Shown: positions 22,871 to 34,496, counted from the stretch's first letter. The stretch is 64,000 nt of DNA from Tetracentron sinense (GCA_015143295.1 CM026574.1:13890938-13954937); one strand, 5' to 3'. Notes: generated from the sequence alone by a model not told the origin. Translations and numbers: made by a program.

Positions 22871-23007
22871 TTTGCCCTTGCACATTATCATTGTAGTAAG
22901 GAAATAAAGCATATCATATATATAATAGTGTTTAGGCAAACTTTTAGAGGAATATATATTTGGGGGCTAAAGAGGGGTAATTCATTGGAGAGAAATGCTA
23001 AACATAC

Positions 23008-23421
23008 CAAGGTATTTAATTTCGAAATTTTCAACGATTTCGGCCAGCTAACCTAAACCGAAATCCCGAAAAGTTGTGGGATTTTGGCGAAATTTTGAAA
23101 TCCAAAATATTAATATTTTATTAATATATATATATATTAAAAATAATATTTTATTAAAATTTTATATAAATATTATTATTTTATTTTTAAAATTAAAATA
23201 TAAAATTTTGAAATTTCATGAAATTTCAGTAAAAATTTTGAAATATTTTAGAATTTTAATTTAAAAAAAACTATTCAAAAAAAAAATAATAGATTTCGCC
23301 CGAAATTCCAAAATCTTCAAAATCCAAAATTTCACCCGAAATTTTGGCCAAAATCTGATTTTCGAAATAAACCCAGTTTCGATGTCGTTGGGGTTGTCTG
23401 AAACCGAAATTTCAAACCTTG
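23008..23421. mobile_element. CAAGG-family hAT-like element, copy 3
   Basis: CAAGGTATTTAATTTCG at the left and GAAATTTCAAACCTTG at the right, with a perfect 8-bp duplication AAACATAC (23000-23007, 23422-23429). 414 bp. The duplication length supports hAT membership of the whole family. Confidence 0.87.
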
Positions 23422-23592
23422 AAACATACTCACACAATATTTACTTTCACCCTTTTTAATAATAAGACAAATGATTTCCTTTCAGCCCACTTGTGAGCCC
23501 TCACAAGAGTCATTTTGTTTTATTATCTAAATAAGTTAGAGTAGAGATTGTGAGAGCATGCTTTGCAAATTTCTTCATGGAAATAATACTAA

Positions 23593-23904
23593 GGCTCTGT
23601 TTTTTTGGTGAAACTCTTAGAAGTCCGGAACATTAATATTTTGGAACAAGAGTCAAGAGTCAGAGAACAGAGGGGAGAAAGTTTCTAATCCTTTTACTTA
23701 ATGGTATCTCGGATTTATCGAGTTCAATTAATTAATTAGAAGTTCCACATCTATGTAACTTAAAAAAATTTGTGTAACTTGAAAGTTTCATATTTATAGA
23801 ATTTTTGCACTCTATGAAATAATATAGTTCTAGACAAAAAGTAAAATTAGGCATGAAACAATGAAAATTCTAAATTTTAAAAGATCCACAAAAAGAACGG
23901 AGCC
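23593..23904. mobile_element. PIF/Harbinger-like MITE
   Basis: Inverted ends GGCTCTGTTTTTTTGGTG and CACAAAAAGAACGGAGCC are bordered by TAA on both sides (23590-23592, 23905-23907), the 3-bp duplication typical of this superfamily. 312 bp, non-coding. Confidence 0.72.
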
Positions 23905-24122
23905 TAATAATATGAAAAACACCACATGTGTGCTACGTTTAAGTCAAATATTTTGCCTTAGCGCATGTAGCATTTATGTAAGGGTTCATTTACGATAGAA
24001 TCAGATGATTCATGCTATCTTCCTTGCTAAGATCTTAATCTATTAACTCTCTATATCTGTCTTCTTTTTCGGTGTTGTTTTAATTATATGATCCAATACT
24101 AATTAAACAAGGAAATACAATT

Positions 24123-24341
24123 GGGGGTGTTTGGTTACTATCACAAGTCTATTCATTACTAGACTTTTTTCAAGCTTAAAAATCTCAAGTTTCGCTGGGA
24201 ATTCCCTTCCACGCATTTCTCCCTCTACTCAAAATTAAAAAGCTGCCTTTTTAGACTTGAGAAAAGGAATTCAAAAGTGCTCCAACCGGTTTGGAAAGAA
24301 TTCGCATTTGAATAGACTAATAGCATTAACCAAACACCTCC
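24123..24341. mobile_element. GGGTGTTTGGTTA-type MITE
   Basis: GGGGGTGTTTGGTTACTA and TAGCATTAACCAAACACCTCC are inverted ends, and AGACTTTTTTCAAG and CTTTTTAGACTTGAG are inverted inside. 219 bp. No clear 3-bp duplication (ATT versus ATA). Confidence 0.65.
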
Positions 24342-24869
24342 ATAAATCTCATGTTGGAGTGAGGAAGAAAAGTTGAATTTGTATGATTTTTTTTTTCTTC
24401 ATAAGAAATTATATTGCCTCATAAGGAAAAGGAGTTTTCATCTTCTTTATCATACATTTAAGACACATTTAAGGTGATCTAGACCCCATCATTGGATGGG
24501 CTCCATTTAGGAGATTTCTTAGACCATAGCAGCTTAATGAAATGATCATAAGGTGTTCCTAGGAAAAATTCCGACTGGCTCTTTGTGCAAACACTCGAAG
24601 GGATTAGTCCTTTGACTTGAAGGGTTTGGGACACCTCCATTACAAAAAAAAAAAAAACAAATTCAAATGATCAAATACTTTGATCAATCAAGCTCGTCTA
24701 TTCCCAAAAATTGCAGCAAAGTATAAAGAAGAGAATGCCCATGGTTCTGATTACAACATCAACCGAATCCATCATTAGCAAGAGGTTGTTTGGTAACAAA
24801 CTTTATGCTGCTCAATGCTCTTCCTAGTTCAAACCCTAAATAAATTTTATTTTTCTCTGGCCCACACAG

Positions 24870-25090
24870 AGCCCCAGAGCCCCTTTAACTGCCCTGTTAA
24901 CACTGGTTAAGAAATTTAAGTCCTAGAGTTAGAAATTTGTAATATTTTTTTTCTCTAAAAACTAAGGTTAAAAAAAGATTAGATGTGTGAACCCTAGGGG
25001 TAAGTGAATCTTAAACAATATTTAATAAGCGTTAAAAGGGACACATGGCGGTCTATAGAGCATGGGCAAGACGGTTTAATCCCATTCTAT
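24870..25090. mobile_element. Palindromic GTTAA-arm MITE
   Basis: CCCTTTAACTGCCCTGTTAA and GGTTAAGAAATTTAAG are mirrored by GAACCCTAGGGGTAAGTGAA and AAAAGGGACACATGG. Ends are uncertain. Confidence 0.5.
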
Positions 25091-25545
25091 TTAAAAGTCT
25101 TTGTCATAACCCTCTAAATGTATGCCAGCAAGCGGCGGACTGCACATTGACAGGGGGATGGGCTGAGTTTAGTTTGAGGACAGCCCAATCTATCTACACC
25201 AGGCCTTAACCAAGCCCTTTCTATGGGACATGGAACAGTTCTTGTCGATAATAGATTTGGTCCAGGATTTTAAACTTTCTCCATCTACGGTTTTTCTTTG
25301 TGGAGGGTAATCTCAATGTCTGTGTTGCATTTCCACTGGATCGTCCACTACAGGCACAAATCATCTAAGTGGGTCATTTTGAGGGGTGCTCATGTGCTAG
25401 TTCAGGCTAGATCACTGTCTCTCTAGATTGGGAGGGACAAGCTTGAGCCAGATTTCCTACACAAAACTGGCCCAAGATAAAGTCAGTATGTTCTTGGGCC
25501 TATCCCAAGTTCTAACATTTGGGATAAATTTAGGAAGTGCTTGGG

Positions 25546-25833
25546 GCATGGGCGAAGCCAGGATTGTGTGTGTGTGTGTGGGGGGGGGGTAAGCCCCCGA
25601 AAAAAAAATTTTGATTGCCAAATTCATTTGGGGCATAGCCCCCGAAAAAAAAATTTTGATTGCCAATTTCATTCGTCCATCGTGTTGTTTTGTGTCCGTT
25701 TGTGAGGAATATATTTTTTTCTCAAAAATTTAGGGAGGGCTAGGGCCCCATCCACCCCTCTCAATCTACGACCCTATTAGTACAATAAGTTTTTTTTTTT
25801 TCAAAATTTCAAAGCCCCCCTTGGGCTCCGCCC
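25546..25833. mobile_element. GGGCGGAGCC-type hAT-like MITE
   Basis: GCATGGGCGAAGCCAGGATT at the left and TTGGGCTCCGCCC at the right, with TGCTTGGG on both sides (25538-25545, 25834-25841). It contains a GT microsatellite (about 25565-25580), a G run, and a tandem copy of AGCCCCCGAAAAAAAAATTT. Confidence 0.7.
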
Positions 25834-26439
25834 TGCTTGGGAATGCTTTATTTCATGTCAAAATATAGCATAATGTTAGATTTTAACAGTTAATATTGTT
25901 TTGGAACATTTTATTTGCACGTCTGAACGAATAAACTAATATGCTTAACAAATGTAGCCCGTCAAGCTCTAAGTCCATGCTTATTAAGATGGATGAATGA
26001 AATTTTTGCTAATCTAAAGGAAAAAAGTGTTCATTAATCTAGAAATAACTTCCCTCACCATCATTCAGTTCTTTATTCCATAACAGACTTCAGGGTTCTC
26101 GGGTTCACCCTACTCTAACTGGAAAGAGAAACGGCTCTTAGCTAAACAACATTATTATTAGAGTCGATCTATATGGGTATTCCCAAATATACTCCCTAAT
26201 CCTAATAGTTTATAATTAACCACTAAGGGTCAGGATTTGAGTTAACTTATTTTGTCTTTTATAATAATTGAGATAAACGGTTTGGGAGAGTATCCCTAGA
26301 CTAATTCATATAATACAGCATGTCGATCTATAATGAAAATATGAAAAAAGAATCCTTTTACTGATCTCAAACAAAGCACATCCCGCCTCTTGTGCTAATG
26401 GTGGGGTGTGGCCTCTTTCAATAGCAGATTGAATCACAG

Positions 26440-26760
26440 TCAATTGTGATTGGATTCGGGAAGAGATCAATCACACCCATAAGTCATCACGTGTCCCTGT
26501 TAACCTTGGTTAACCATGTTTAAGATTCATTAACCCGTAAAGTTCAACAATCTAACCTTAGTTTTTAGAAAAAAATAACCCTAAGGGTTATAAATTCTTA
26601 ACTAGAGTTAAAAGTTTTTCTAAAGATTTTTTCTAAACCAAAGTTAGATTATTGAACCCTAAGGGTTAGTGAATCTTAACCATGGTTAACGGGGGTTAAC
26701 TAGGACACATGGTGACTTGTGGGTGCAATTGAACTCTCCCCGAATCCAATCGCAGCCATC
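26440..26760. mobile_element. Palindromic GTTAA-arm MITE, best-preserved copy
   Basis: The left arm from GTGATTGGATTCGGGAAGAG to TTAAGATTCATTAACCC is an inverted copy of the right arm, which ends CTCTCCCCGAATCCAATCGC. CACCCATAAGTCATCACGTG in the left arm mirrors CACATGGTGACTTGTGGGTG in the right. Each arm is about 100 bp or more. The flanks match only weakly, so the superfamily is open. Confidence 0.68.
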
Positions 26761-27052
26761 TCTCTCAATAGAGAGTTCTTGGGATACATTCCCCAGGGTA
26801 ATGAGTAGCAAGAACTCCAATCCCCAATACTAACCACTAACCTTGTGCTAATGTAGATAAATGATATCCTCCAAGAAAAAAAATAAAAAAAAATCAAACA
26901 AAGCTATGGAAAATCTCAAAATTTTGACTTGATTAAAGTTTATTATATTAATAAAATCATCAAAATCCATTTTCTTAAAAGATTAATGCTTCGTGGAAGA
27001 AAACATTTTTATCAATTTACGAAATCTCATAGTTTGGGGAAATTTTACCTTA

Positions 27053-27199
27053 TGCTATGTTTGGTTGCTGAGAAAATATGTGAAAACATGGAAAAGAAAG
27101 AAAATTGGACAAAACACAACTAAAAATTGTATTAGTAATCCAATTTTTTTCTTTTCTTTTCCATGTTTTCATCTATTTTCTGGGCAAACAAACACAGCA
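27053..27199. mobile_element. 147-bp PIF/Harbinger-like MITE
   Basis: The left half (TGCTATGTTTGGTTGCTGAG, then AACATGGAAAAGAAAG) is an inverted copy of the right half, so the whole element is a near-perfect hairpin. TTA lies on both sides (27050-27052, 27200-27202). Confidence 0.82.
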
Positions 27200-27547
27200 T
27201 TAGAATCAAAATGCTTAGCAAAATCTTCAATAAGGTCTAAGCTTTTCCGTTAGCCATAGCCATCATTCCCCAGTAGCAATATCCTTAATTAACAGGCCTA
27301 GAGGTACTTTCCTGGATATTCTGAGCTGTGCTAATCTGAATTTGACTCAAGACTAAATTGACCCCTGAACCAAACAAATAGTTAAAGTAACTATGTAACC
27401 AAACAAAAATTAGAATTAATTGTAATATGAACAAACTAAAGACTGTAACCAATCAGAACTGGAACAGACTTAACTGTGTTCAGACTATCCTTGTTGCCAA
27501 ATAGGATGAATTGACCATGGACGATTTGATCATTTGAAATACTAATT

Positions 27548-27625
27548 ACTATGACAATTTGGAGACTGTAGGACAATGTTTATGTTACTAGGACAATTTG
27601 GAGACGGTAGGACAATGTTTGGTTA
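27548..27625. repeat. 39-bp tandem duplication
   Basis: Two units beginning ACTAxGACAATTTGGAGAC and continuing GTAGGACAATGTTT follow each other with a few substitutions. Confidence 0.8.
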
Positions 27626-27808
27626 AGAGCAGACACTAATTAACTTGTATTAAGTTAATAATTTCATTGGCATCCTAAAAGAGCTTTAAAATCCCATCAT
27701 CCGCCGACTTGAGTAATGCAAACTTGTAAATCTGAACTGAATTAAATCCCGAAGGTAATGCTATCATTTTTCTTGCACTTGGGAGGTTCAACTATCTTCA
27801 AGGAAGAC

Positions 27809-28271
27809 TAAGGTTTAAAATCCCGTTGGGATATTGTGAAATCCTGGTTTTGTCCAGACCCACCATATCGATATGGTTAGGATTTCGTAAAACATGATTT
27901 CGGACGGGATTTCAAAAATTTTGGATTTCCAAAATTTCGGAATTTCGGTAGGATTTTGGAATTTGATTTTAATTAGCTTTTTTTTTAATATATTATATTT
28001 TTATTAAAATTCTGAAATATTTAGATATTTTAAATGAAATTTCGTGAAATTTTGGTATTTATTTTAAAAATAAAAAAATAATATTTATATAAATATATTA
28101 AATTTTAAAAAAATATTATTTTTTAACATATATATTTTTAATTAAATATATATTTAATAAAATATTAATAAAAAAGGAATCTGAAATCCCACCGAGAGAA
28201 CTGAAATTTTCGAGATTTCGGTTCAGGTTGAACGACCAAAATCACCGATAATATTGGGATTTCATACCTTG
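27809..28271. mobile_element. CAAGG-family hAT-like element, copy 4
   Basis: TAAGGTTTAAAATCCC at the left and GGGATTTCATACCTTG at the right, with a perfect 8-bp duplication AGGAAGAC (27801-27808, 28272-28279). 463 bp, AT-rich, non-coding. Its right end was later caught in a 78-bp tandem duplication. Confidence 0.86.
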
Positions 28272-28390
28272 AGGAAGACTCCCCATAGCACCTCTCATTT
28301 GTGCAATTATCAACCAAAATCACCAATAGTATCGGGATTTCATACCTTGAGGAAGACTCCCCATAGCACCTCTCATTTGTGCAATTCTCA
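28235..28390. repeat. 78-bp tandem duplication across a transposon end
   Basis: Two units start ACCAAAATCACC and contain the element end (CATACCTTG), the target duplication and about 33 bp of flank ending GTGCAATT. The two copies differ at a few positions. Confidence 0.88.
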
Positions 28391-28495
28391 AAAGCTAATT
28401 AATTAATTATTAAAATGGTTATTTGTGCAGGGAATTGATCCCATTACTGAACACAACTTGTCCAATTTTGCTTCATCTAGCTCTACTTCCATTAA

Positions 28496-28659
28496 CACCT
28501 TGGGCCTGTACCAGTTGTGTATCTCCCTTTGGGGAGGTGTGACTCGTGTTCGAGTCTTGGTGTGGCTGTTGATGCCCACCATGAGTGTTAACCCTGCTAA
28601 TCTCCTAACCCCTAACCTGGGTAGATAAATGATTTAGGAGCAACCAATAAAAAAGAAGA
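28496..28659 (+). mobile_element. tRNA-derived SINE with 17-bp target duplication
   Basis: A 164-bp insert is flanked by AGCTCTACTTCCATTAA (28479-28495, 28660-28676), a perfect duplication. The head has a B-box match GTTCGAGTC at about 28549 with an A-box-like TGTACCAGTTGTG upstream. The 3' part ends in CAACCAATAAAAAAGAAG. The 3' block GTAGATAAATGAT is shared with about 26850-26880, where a second A-rich tail may mark another copy. Confidence 0.87.
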
Positions 28660-28779
28660 AGCTCTACTTCCATTAATATTAGAGTAGTGCTATCCCCAGT
28701 CGCATTTACTCCAAAATTTTCCAAATATGCAAGGTAAGGCATATCATGTGAACATGTTTGATATTTTAACACATTAAAA

Positions 28780-29065
28780 AAAGGAAAATAATCACCTCCT
28801 TGGTCGGTGACGCGATGAGGTGCGTCTCAGCTCCCATTTGAATGTCATGTGTCCCTATTTTGGCTCCTTTTAAATGTAGTTAAGATTCATTAACCCTAGG
28901 GTTCACTCATCTACCTTTGGTTCTTAGAAAATTAAAATTAAAATATTTAACTATAGGGTTAAGACAACTTAACCCAAGTTCATGACAGGTGGAATGGGCA
29001 GCTTTGTGAGAGCGAGGAGCAATAGTTCTCTCCTCGCCAGTGGAGCAAACTATTGCTCTTAAAAA
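28780..29065. mobile_element. Palindromic MITE, subtype with GAGGAGCAATAG end
   Basis: AATAATCACCTCCTTGGTCG, then TGTCATGTGTCCCTATTTTG, ending in GCAGCTTTGTGAGAGCGAGG and CAAACTATTGCTCTTA. Same subtype as 19655-19920. Confidence 0.6.
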
Positions 29066-29612
29066 AATTGAAAACAGAAAATTTGTAACATTTGTAGCCA
29101 CCAAGTTGCGTGTCTGTGGAAGACTTACGGACTGGGGCTAACAAAATCCTTAATATTATTAGTTATAGTAGAACTACTTATGGTTAGGGCAGTCAACCAG
29201 CAGGCCAGCGCCAAGCCTGAGTATTAATAGAAAAAGTAAAATAGGAGGATTTTAATGAAATGATATCACATAATTGAGCCAGACCAGGCCTGGCCGGCTT
29301 ATTTAGAAGAATAATATAAGGGGCCAATAGGTCTAAGGTTCTTGCCCCAACCCAGCCCAAATATTTAACCTGTCGGGCCTTGGACCAGCCAGGTCCATTG
29401 ATAGCCCAACTAATGATGGGACCTAGCCACACTGTATATAATCTCCCTCCTTATATAAGGATACTCTCTTGTTATTGTTATTCTGTTATCTCTATCTCGA
29501 CTAATATAGAGAGCATTCCTCTGTCGTGTTGATTGATATTTGTTAATTCCAAAAATACCTTTGCTATCTATCTAATTCTTTTTTTGGTTAGAACTATCTG
29601 TCTATTACTCTC

Positions 29613-31000
29613 ACTACAATAAAAGAGGTTTTTACCGTCGGTATATAATTCACTGACGGAATTTGAACCGTCAGTAATATAGGCGGCAATAAATCAAAAT
29701 TGCAAACGTGACTAATAGCGATGGAAATATTACTCTCGCTATAAATCAAATTTCCGTTATGATATGCAAGTCTTTGTCTGATGGTTTATAATATTTTTGA
29801 CGGTCTATTATTAAATTCCGACGGTAATTAACCGTCGGAAAATATTAATACCGACGGGAATTATATTTTTGCAAATATGAAAACTACCGATGGAAATAAT
29901 ACCGTCAGTATAACTTATATATACTGACAGTTAATTTATTGTCTCTAATACCGACGGTAGAGTGTAGTTAACCGTCGGTAATATGATTTTTAAAAAAATT
30001 AAATTATTTCCGACGATAATATTACCGTTGCTAATACCTGTTTGAAAAAAAGAAAAACAACACCTATATACACGTCAGTACCCTATTAACCAGTCACTTG
30101 TGTGCAAACACAATCTGATATACATTCATAATAAAATCCAAAATATATGTATCAATCCACAACGTATGCTAAAATAAACAAAGTGATCATCTCAAATAGT
30201 AATATCATACAAAAAAATCTCATCCACGAGGGCAATGGGCCAAAAAAAACATGTTCGTGAAACATAAAGTCCTTACTAGGTCATCTATTCTAGGTATCGT
30301 CCGACGGCATAGTAAAGCCTGTGTCATACGATGAATAGTTGGGCATATTGTTCACCTCCCAACCAAAGCTATGTATATAACCTTCCATTCTGGACATGGT
30401 GCCTTGCAGGGCGGAAATCATTGCGCCTGTGTCTATATCATCACCACAAGGTCCGGCTGGCGAGTCTCGGTTGCGGCTTCTCGAGCCTGAGATTCATTAC
30501 ACATCCATCACCACTGCTCAGCCTCTGCTGCAGCACCTGCCACACGCATGTCAGTAGGCATGGCTTCGTGCCCATATGTATGGACACGCCCATGAATGTC
30601 TATGCCCATGACCTATGTAAATATCTCATTTCGGGCAGTGCTGCTGGCACTGCTCTCAGGCTGCTGGGACGCGAGGTCATCCATCTGCATCTGAATTCTA
30701 TTGACAACAACTCAAATTAGAATAAGCGGATACCAAATTTGAGGCAATACAAATAGTTTAACACTGATAATATTGTAGATTCTTAGAGGCGTATACATAC
30801 CATCGCTGTTGTGGACGCTGTATCCACAGGAGTCCCATCCCGTTTTGTACGAGTGGTTCGAAAAACACAAGACGATTGAGCTCCTCTCCCTTAGGGTGCA
30901 CCCATTTCTATCGACAATTTACAGTCCGAAATAGTCAAAGTTTACAACTTCTCATGATAAATAGTTTCAAAGCAAATGATTGTTTCTTGTAATGATATTA
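29613..31000 (-). mobile_element. CACTA (En/Spm) transposon, one end plus transposase relic
   Basis: CACTACAATAAAAGAGG at 29615 is a typical CACTA tip. It is followed to about 30020 by many ACCGTCGG and CCGACGG subterminal repeats in both orientations. Beyond, on the minus strand, two exon-like pieces encode the C-terminal part of a plant En/Spm accessory protein: TRTKRDGTPVDTAS (about 30870-30800, then a GTATG donor) and SSASSTARNEIFT, VMGxDxHGRVHTYG (about 30715-30580). The opposite tip was not found, so the element is truncated. Confidence 0.78.
30300..30910 (-). pseudogene. En/Spm (Transposase_24-like) protein fragment
   Basis: The exon at about 30910-30798 ends at a GT donor; an AG acceptor near 30704 opens the next. 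The GRVxxYG motif is the family hallmark. Stops interrupt the second exon after about 100 codons. The long plus-strand open frame 30331-30720 is its antisense shadow. Confidence 0.65.
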
Positions 31001-32484
31001 GATATATATGTACGGACTACTAGGTATGTCTACAATTGATCTATCTATGTATAGTACAAATACATAAACTTATCTTTAAGAATGTATGTATTTTAAGCAT
31101 GTATATATGTTGGCATATGTAGGCGGATGAGTTCTTGACATTCATAGATCAGGCTCTAAAGGGGATCATGCTAAGGCATACATGTGTAAATATGTGAAAC
31201 ATATTAAAAAAGTATTTAATAAGTGTCAATCACCCTGATTGCCTTATGTTTTCTAAACATCTCTTTAGCTATTTGGTCACTCTGTTGTATAGGGTTTTGA
31301 TTCATGAGATGAAGACATGTTCCGCAACATGATAAGAGAAATAATTATGTAATATCTATCTATGAGATAAGAGAAATAACTCAGAGTTAGATTCTTCTTC
31401 ATTTAACTATACCTGGTGTTGAAACCGAGGATTTGGAAGCTTGCTAAATAGGATAATTGCTCAACTTTTAAATGACTGGATTGTCTTCAAGTTCTTCAGC
31501 AGGATCATCATCTTCGAGCTTTCAGACAATTATTTCAACTTTCAAGCTTCGCCTCTAAAGTATTTCTGGGTAATCTGCAAGCCTGAAGTAGTTTTCACCA
31601 CGGTTGAACTTCTCCAGGTTTCCTGAAAGATGAGAATAGAGAAAAGAAAATGGAAATGATCTAAAGGGAGAGAAAAAGGAATAGTGAAATATGATAATGA
31701 GTTGGCAGCTTTCCTTCTTCAGAACATTGAGAATATAGAAATATCTGAGTAAGAAAGTGTTTTCTAAGTACAAAATCAAAATCTCATTTTCTGAAATTTG
31801 ATAATAATTGTCTACTTCTCACTAGTTCTCTCCTATTTATAGAAGAAAATCTTTTTTTATTTAATTAATAATATAAAAATATTCTTTTGATGTGACATCT
31901 AACTGATTCTGACATATGCCAGTTGTTTTCTGTTAGAATGAGCCAATCCGTTAGAACTTTGACAGAATCTGTTAAATGGAGCCTTTCTGTTATAAAAATA
32001 GACAGAATCTGTTAAGTGGAGCCATTCTGTCAATAACTAACTCCTATTCCGTTAATAACAGCTTACATACATTAAGAAAACTCATTTTATTAATCATCAC
32101 GTGTTCTTTTAGAAAGGAACTTGCAGCTCATCAAACTATCATAACTAACTTTCAGTTATGGCTTAATCCTTTAAATAGTTATGACCCAAACAAGCTTTTG
32201 GATGCATACTTCAAAGGTTAAAAGAGTAAACTACTTTCAAAAAAGAAATCAGAAAGGAGTTTAACTATTTTAACAGATTCTCTCCTAGCCCTCCAGACCA
32301 CATCTCATAATCCTTCCTCCAGATACAATACATATATATATAGATCATCGTATACCAAAGGCGGGTCATAAGCCTTTAATATACCTTGTCTAGAGAAATC
32401 ATAAGTGCTGAACGAAGGCACTATTCTCAGGATGGATGCGATATCCACTATCAGGCCTCAATTATCTAGTACGAGAGAATGAAA

Positions 32485-33150
32485 CTATGGATGCCTTGAT
32501 TTCCTCCAATAACCCACAAGAAAGTGGGGCAAGATACATCCCAACATTCCTACCTGACTGTCAGCCCAGGAAGTAATCAATACTTTGCTGTAATAGGAGA
32601 TGAGGGGAACACACACGCCCATTCCCACGAGGAAGGCAATCTGTACCTTTACCCCCTGACAAGGCAATAGGGTACATGGTGATATGATTCCACCGAATCC
32701 CTATAAAGACGAGGCTGAACCGGCAACCGCCTTCTCGTCTAAATGGAGTATGACTCCTTCAAGCTTTTGATCTTCATAAGCCCGCAACACCATTGATTCA
32801 AGACCTGCCTTGAAGAATAGAATATTGTAATGGTGTTAGAAAGTATTCAGTAATCTAGTCCTACTGAAATCTTATTAAGGACTATTTCGGTCCTGACGGA
32901 TTAAACCGCCTTTAAGCTTTCCATCTGATTCTTGAAAGCTTATCAGTTGATCAAAATCTGCTTCTTTGATCATATCATCTGAGAAATACTTGAACTACTT
33001 CAAGCCGGGAAGGTGTAGTGAGTTGATCAACATGCTCGGAGTTTGGATCTTATTTTCAAACATGGCATACTTCAAGGTATCTGAAAGTTTATCACACTCA
33101 AAAGCGTTAAACCATAAAACAGTATAAATGAGCATCTAATATGCTAAACT
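32485..33150 (-). pseudogene. Unidentified minus-strand coding relic
   Basis: One frame reads from about 33150 to 32485 with only a few stops in about 220 codons, far fewer than random AT-rich DNA would give. Visible pieces are LKYAMFENKIQTPSMLINSL, FFKAGLESMVLRAYEDQ and LEGVILHLDEKAVAG; the open C-terminal part 32667-32485 is hydrophobic. I do not recognise the family. It could be part of an LTR retrotransposon, an endogenous pararetrovirus or a decayed host gene. Similar broken minus-strand coding may continue at 31640-31400 (NLEKFNRGENYFRLADYPEI). Confidence 0.45.
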
Positions 33151-33230
33151 TCAAGTCTTTTTTTAAGCAAAACATATTTTAAGGTATTTGAACCTTCGAA
33201 TCCTTATTAATAAGGGTGGGTAAATTAGAA

Positions 33231-34493
33231 ATTATAAATTGAAAGAATAATGGTGGGTAAATTAACAAGGGTTTCGAGGGTTGAATAATCAAGAAAAGGG
33301 GTTCAAAAAGTTGAAAAATTGAAACATGGGGTTTGGGCTAGCATTTCCCAGCCAAATCGTCGACACCGATCAATTGGGGGGGCCTTGGGCCGATCGATCG
33401 CAGGTGACCCATCGATTGATCGGCAGCGCCATTTTGGGTGTTTTGCAATGGTTTTTTTGAGGGCTGTATTTAATTGAATTAATTAAATAAAAATGATGAA
33501 AAATAATTAAATAAATTAATAAAATAGATTATGAAATAAAAAAATTTAAATAAAATAAATAAGGAATAGCGAAATAAAACGAAAGAAAAGAAGGATAATA
33601 AAATAAAATAAGATGATTTAATTATTTTATTCTTGGTAAAATAATTAATTTGGAATGGTTGGTACTGTGAGCATATTAGATAAATTCCATATTCTCTTTA
33701 TTTTAGAATGACATGTTTAAATAAATCTATTTCAATTATTATCTTGCGTAATTATAATTGTTTTAGCTTTGCAATATTATGTCTTCTTTATTATGATGGT
33801 ATGGGACGTCATAATAAAGAGTGTGGTTAATAAATTAAAAAGGAGAAAGACCAAGGGATGACGAATAGAGAATGAGAGACTCTCTAGGTCTAAAGTCTGA
33901 GGGAGAGCTTTGTGTAATCCCACTGAGAAGTTGCGTGCCTCTCAGGATGACTACCTTAGGTGAGCTATGTGTAAACTCAAGGGTCCTTGTATAAGACCAT
34001 ATAAGATCAGTATTGTTGTCAATAGGATGAACTACGTGTAAACCTTATTGACAGAAGAACTGTGTAAATTGATAAATTAAATGATGCATATTCATATTTG
34101 TTGTTCATTGTTTTATTCATCATAATTGTTGCATGTTGTTGTATTCTCTTGCTGAGCCAAAAGCTCACCCTTTTTATATTTATTGATTTTTCAGGAAGTA
34201 CCTAAAGGACCTAGGGGGAACGGTTAAGAACTTAGTTAACTATTGGGTTTTCGTTTCAAAACTTTATTTAGTACTTTTCAGTTGAGGTAGAGTGTCATAT
34301 TAGTGAGGTTTTAAATGAATTCAATTTTTAAGTTCATTTACTCTTGTTAGTTTAAACTTAATGCTAGAGATGTGCATTTGTTAATGGTAATTTATTTAGA
34401 TTAAATTCCATTACCTTAGGATTTGTTCCAGGTTCATGACTTGGAATTTGCACAAATATGAGATGTTTTGTGTGTAGGTTTTGGGGCGTGACA
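33231..34493 (+). repeat. 5' LTR of the chromovirus, 5'-truncated
   Basis: Collinear with 39581-40844 from ATTATAAATTGAAAGAA to GGGGCGTGACA. The part matching 39041-39580 is absent and unrelated sequence lies to the left. CGATCGATCG-rich blocks near 33365-33430 have diverged strongly between the LTRs. Confidence 0.88.
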
Positions 34494-34496
34494 GAT

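Noticed and set aside
30331-30720. 129-codon plus-strand frame
   Set aside because: The opposite strand carries the En/Spm GRVxxYG protein fragment, which explains the unusual openness.
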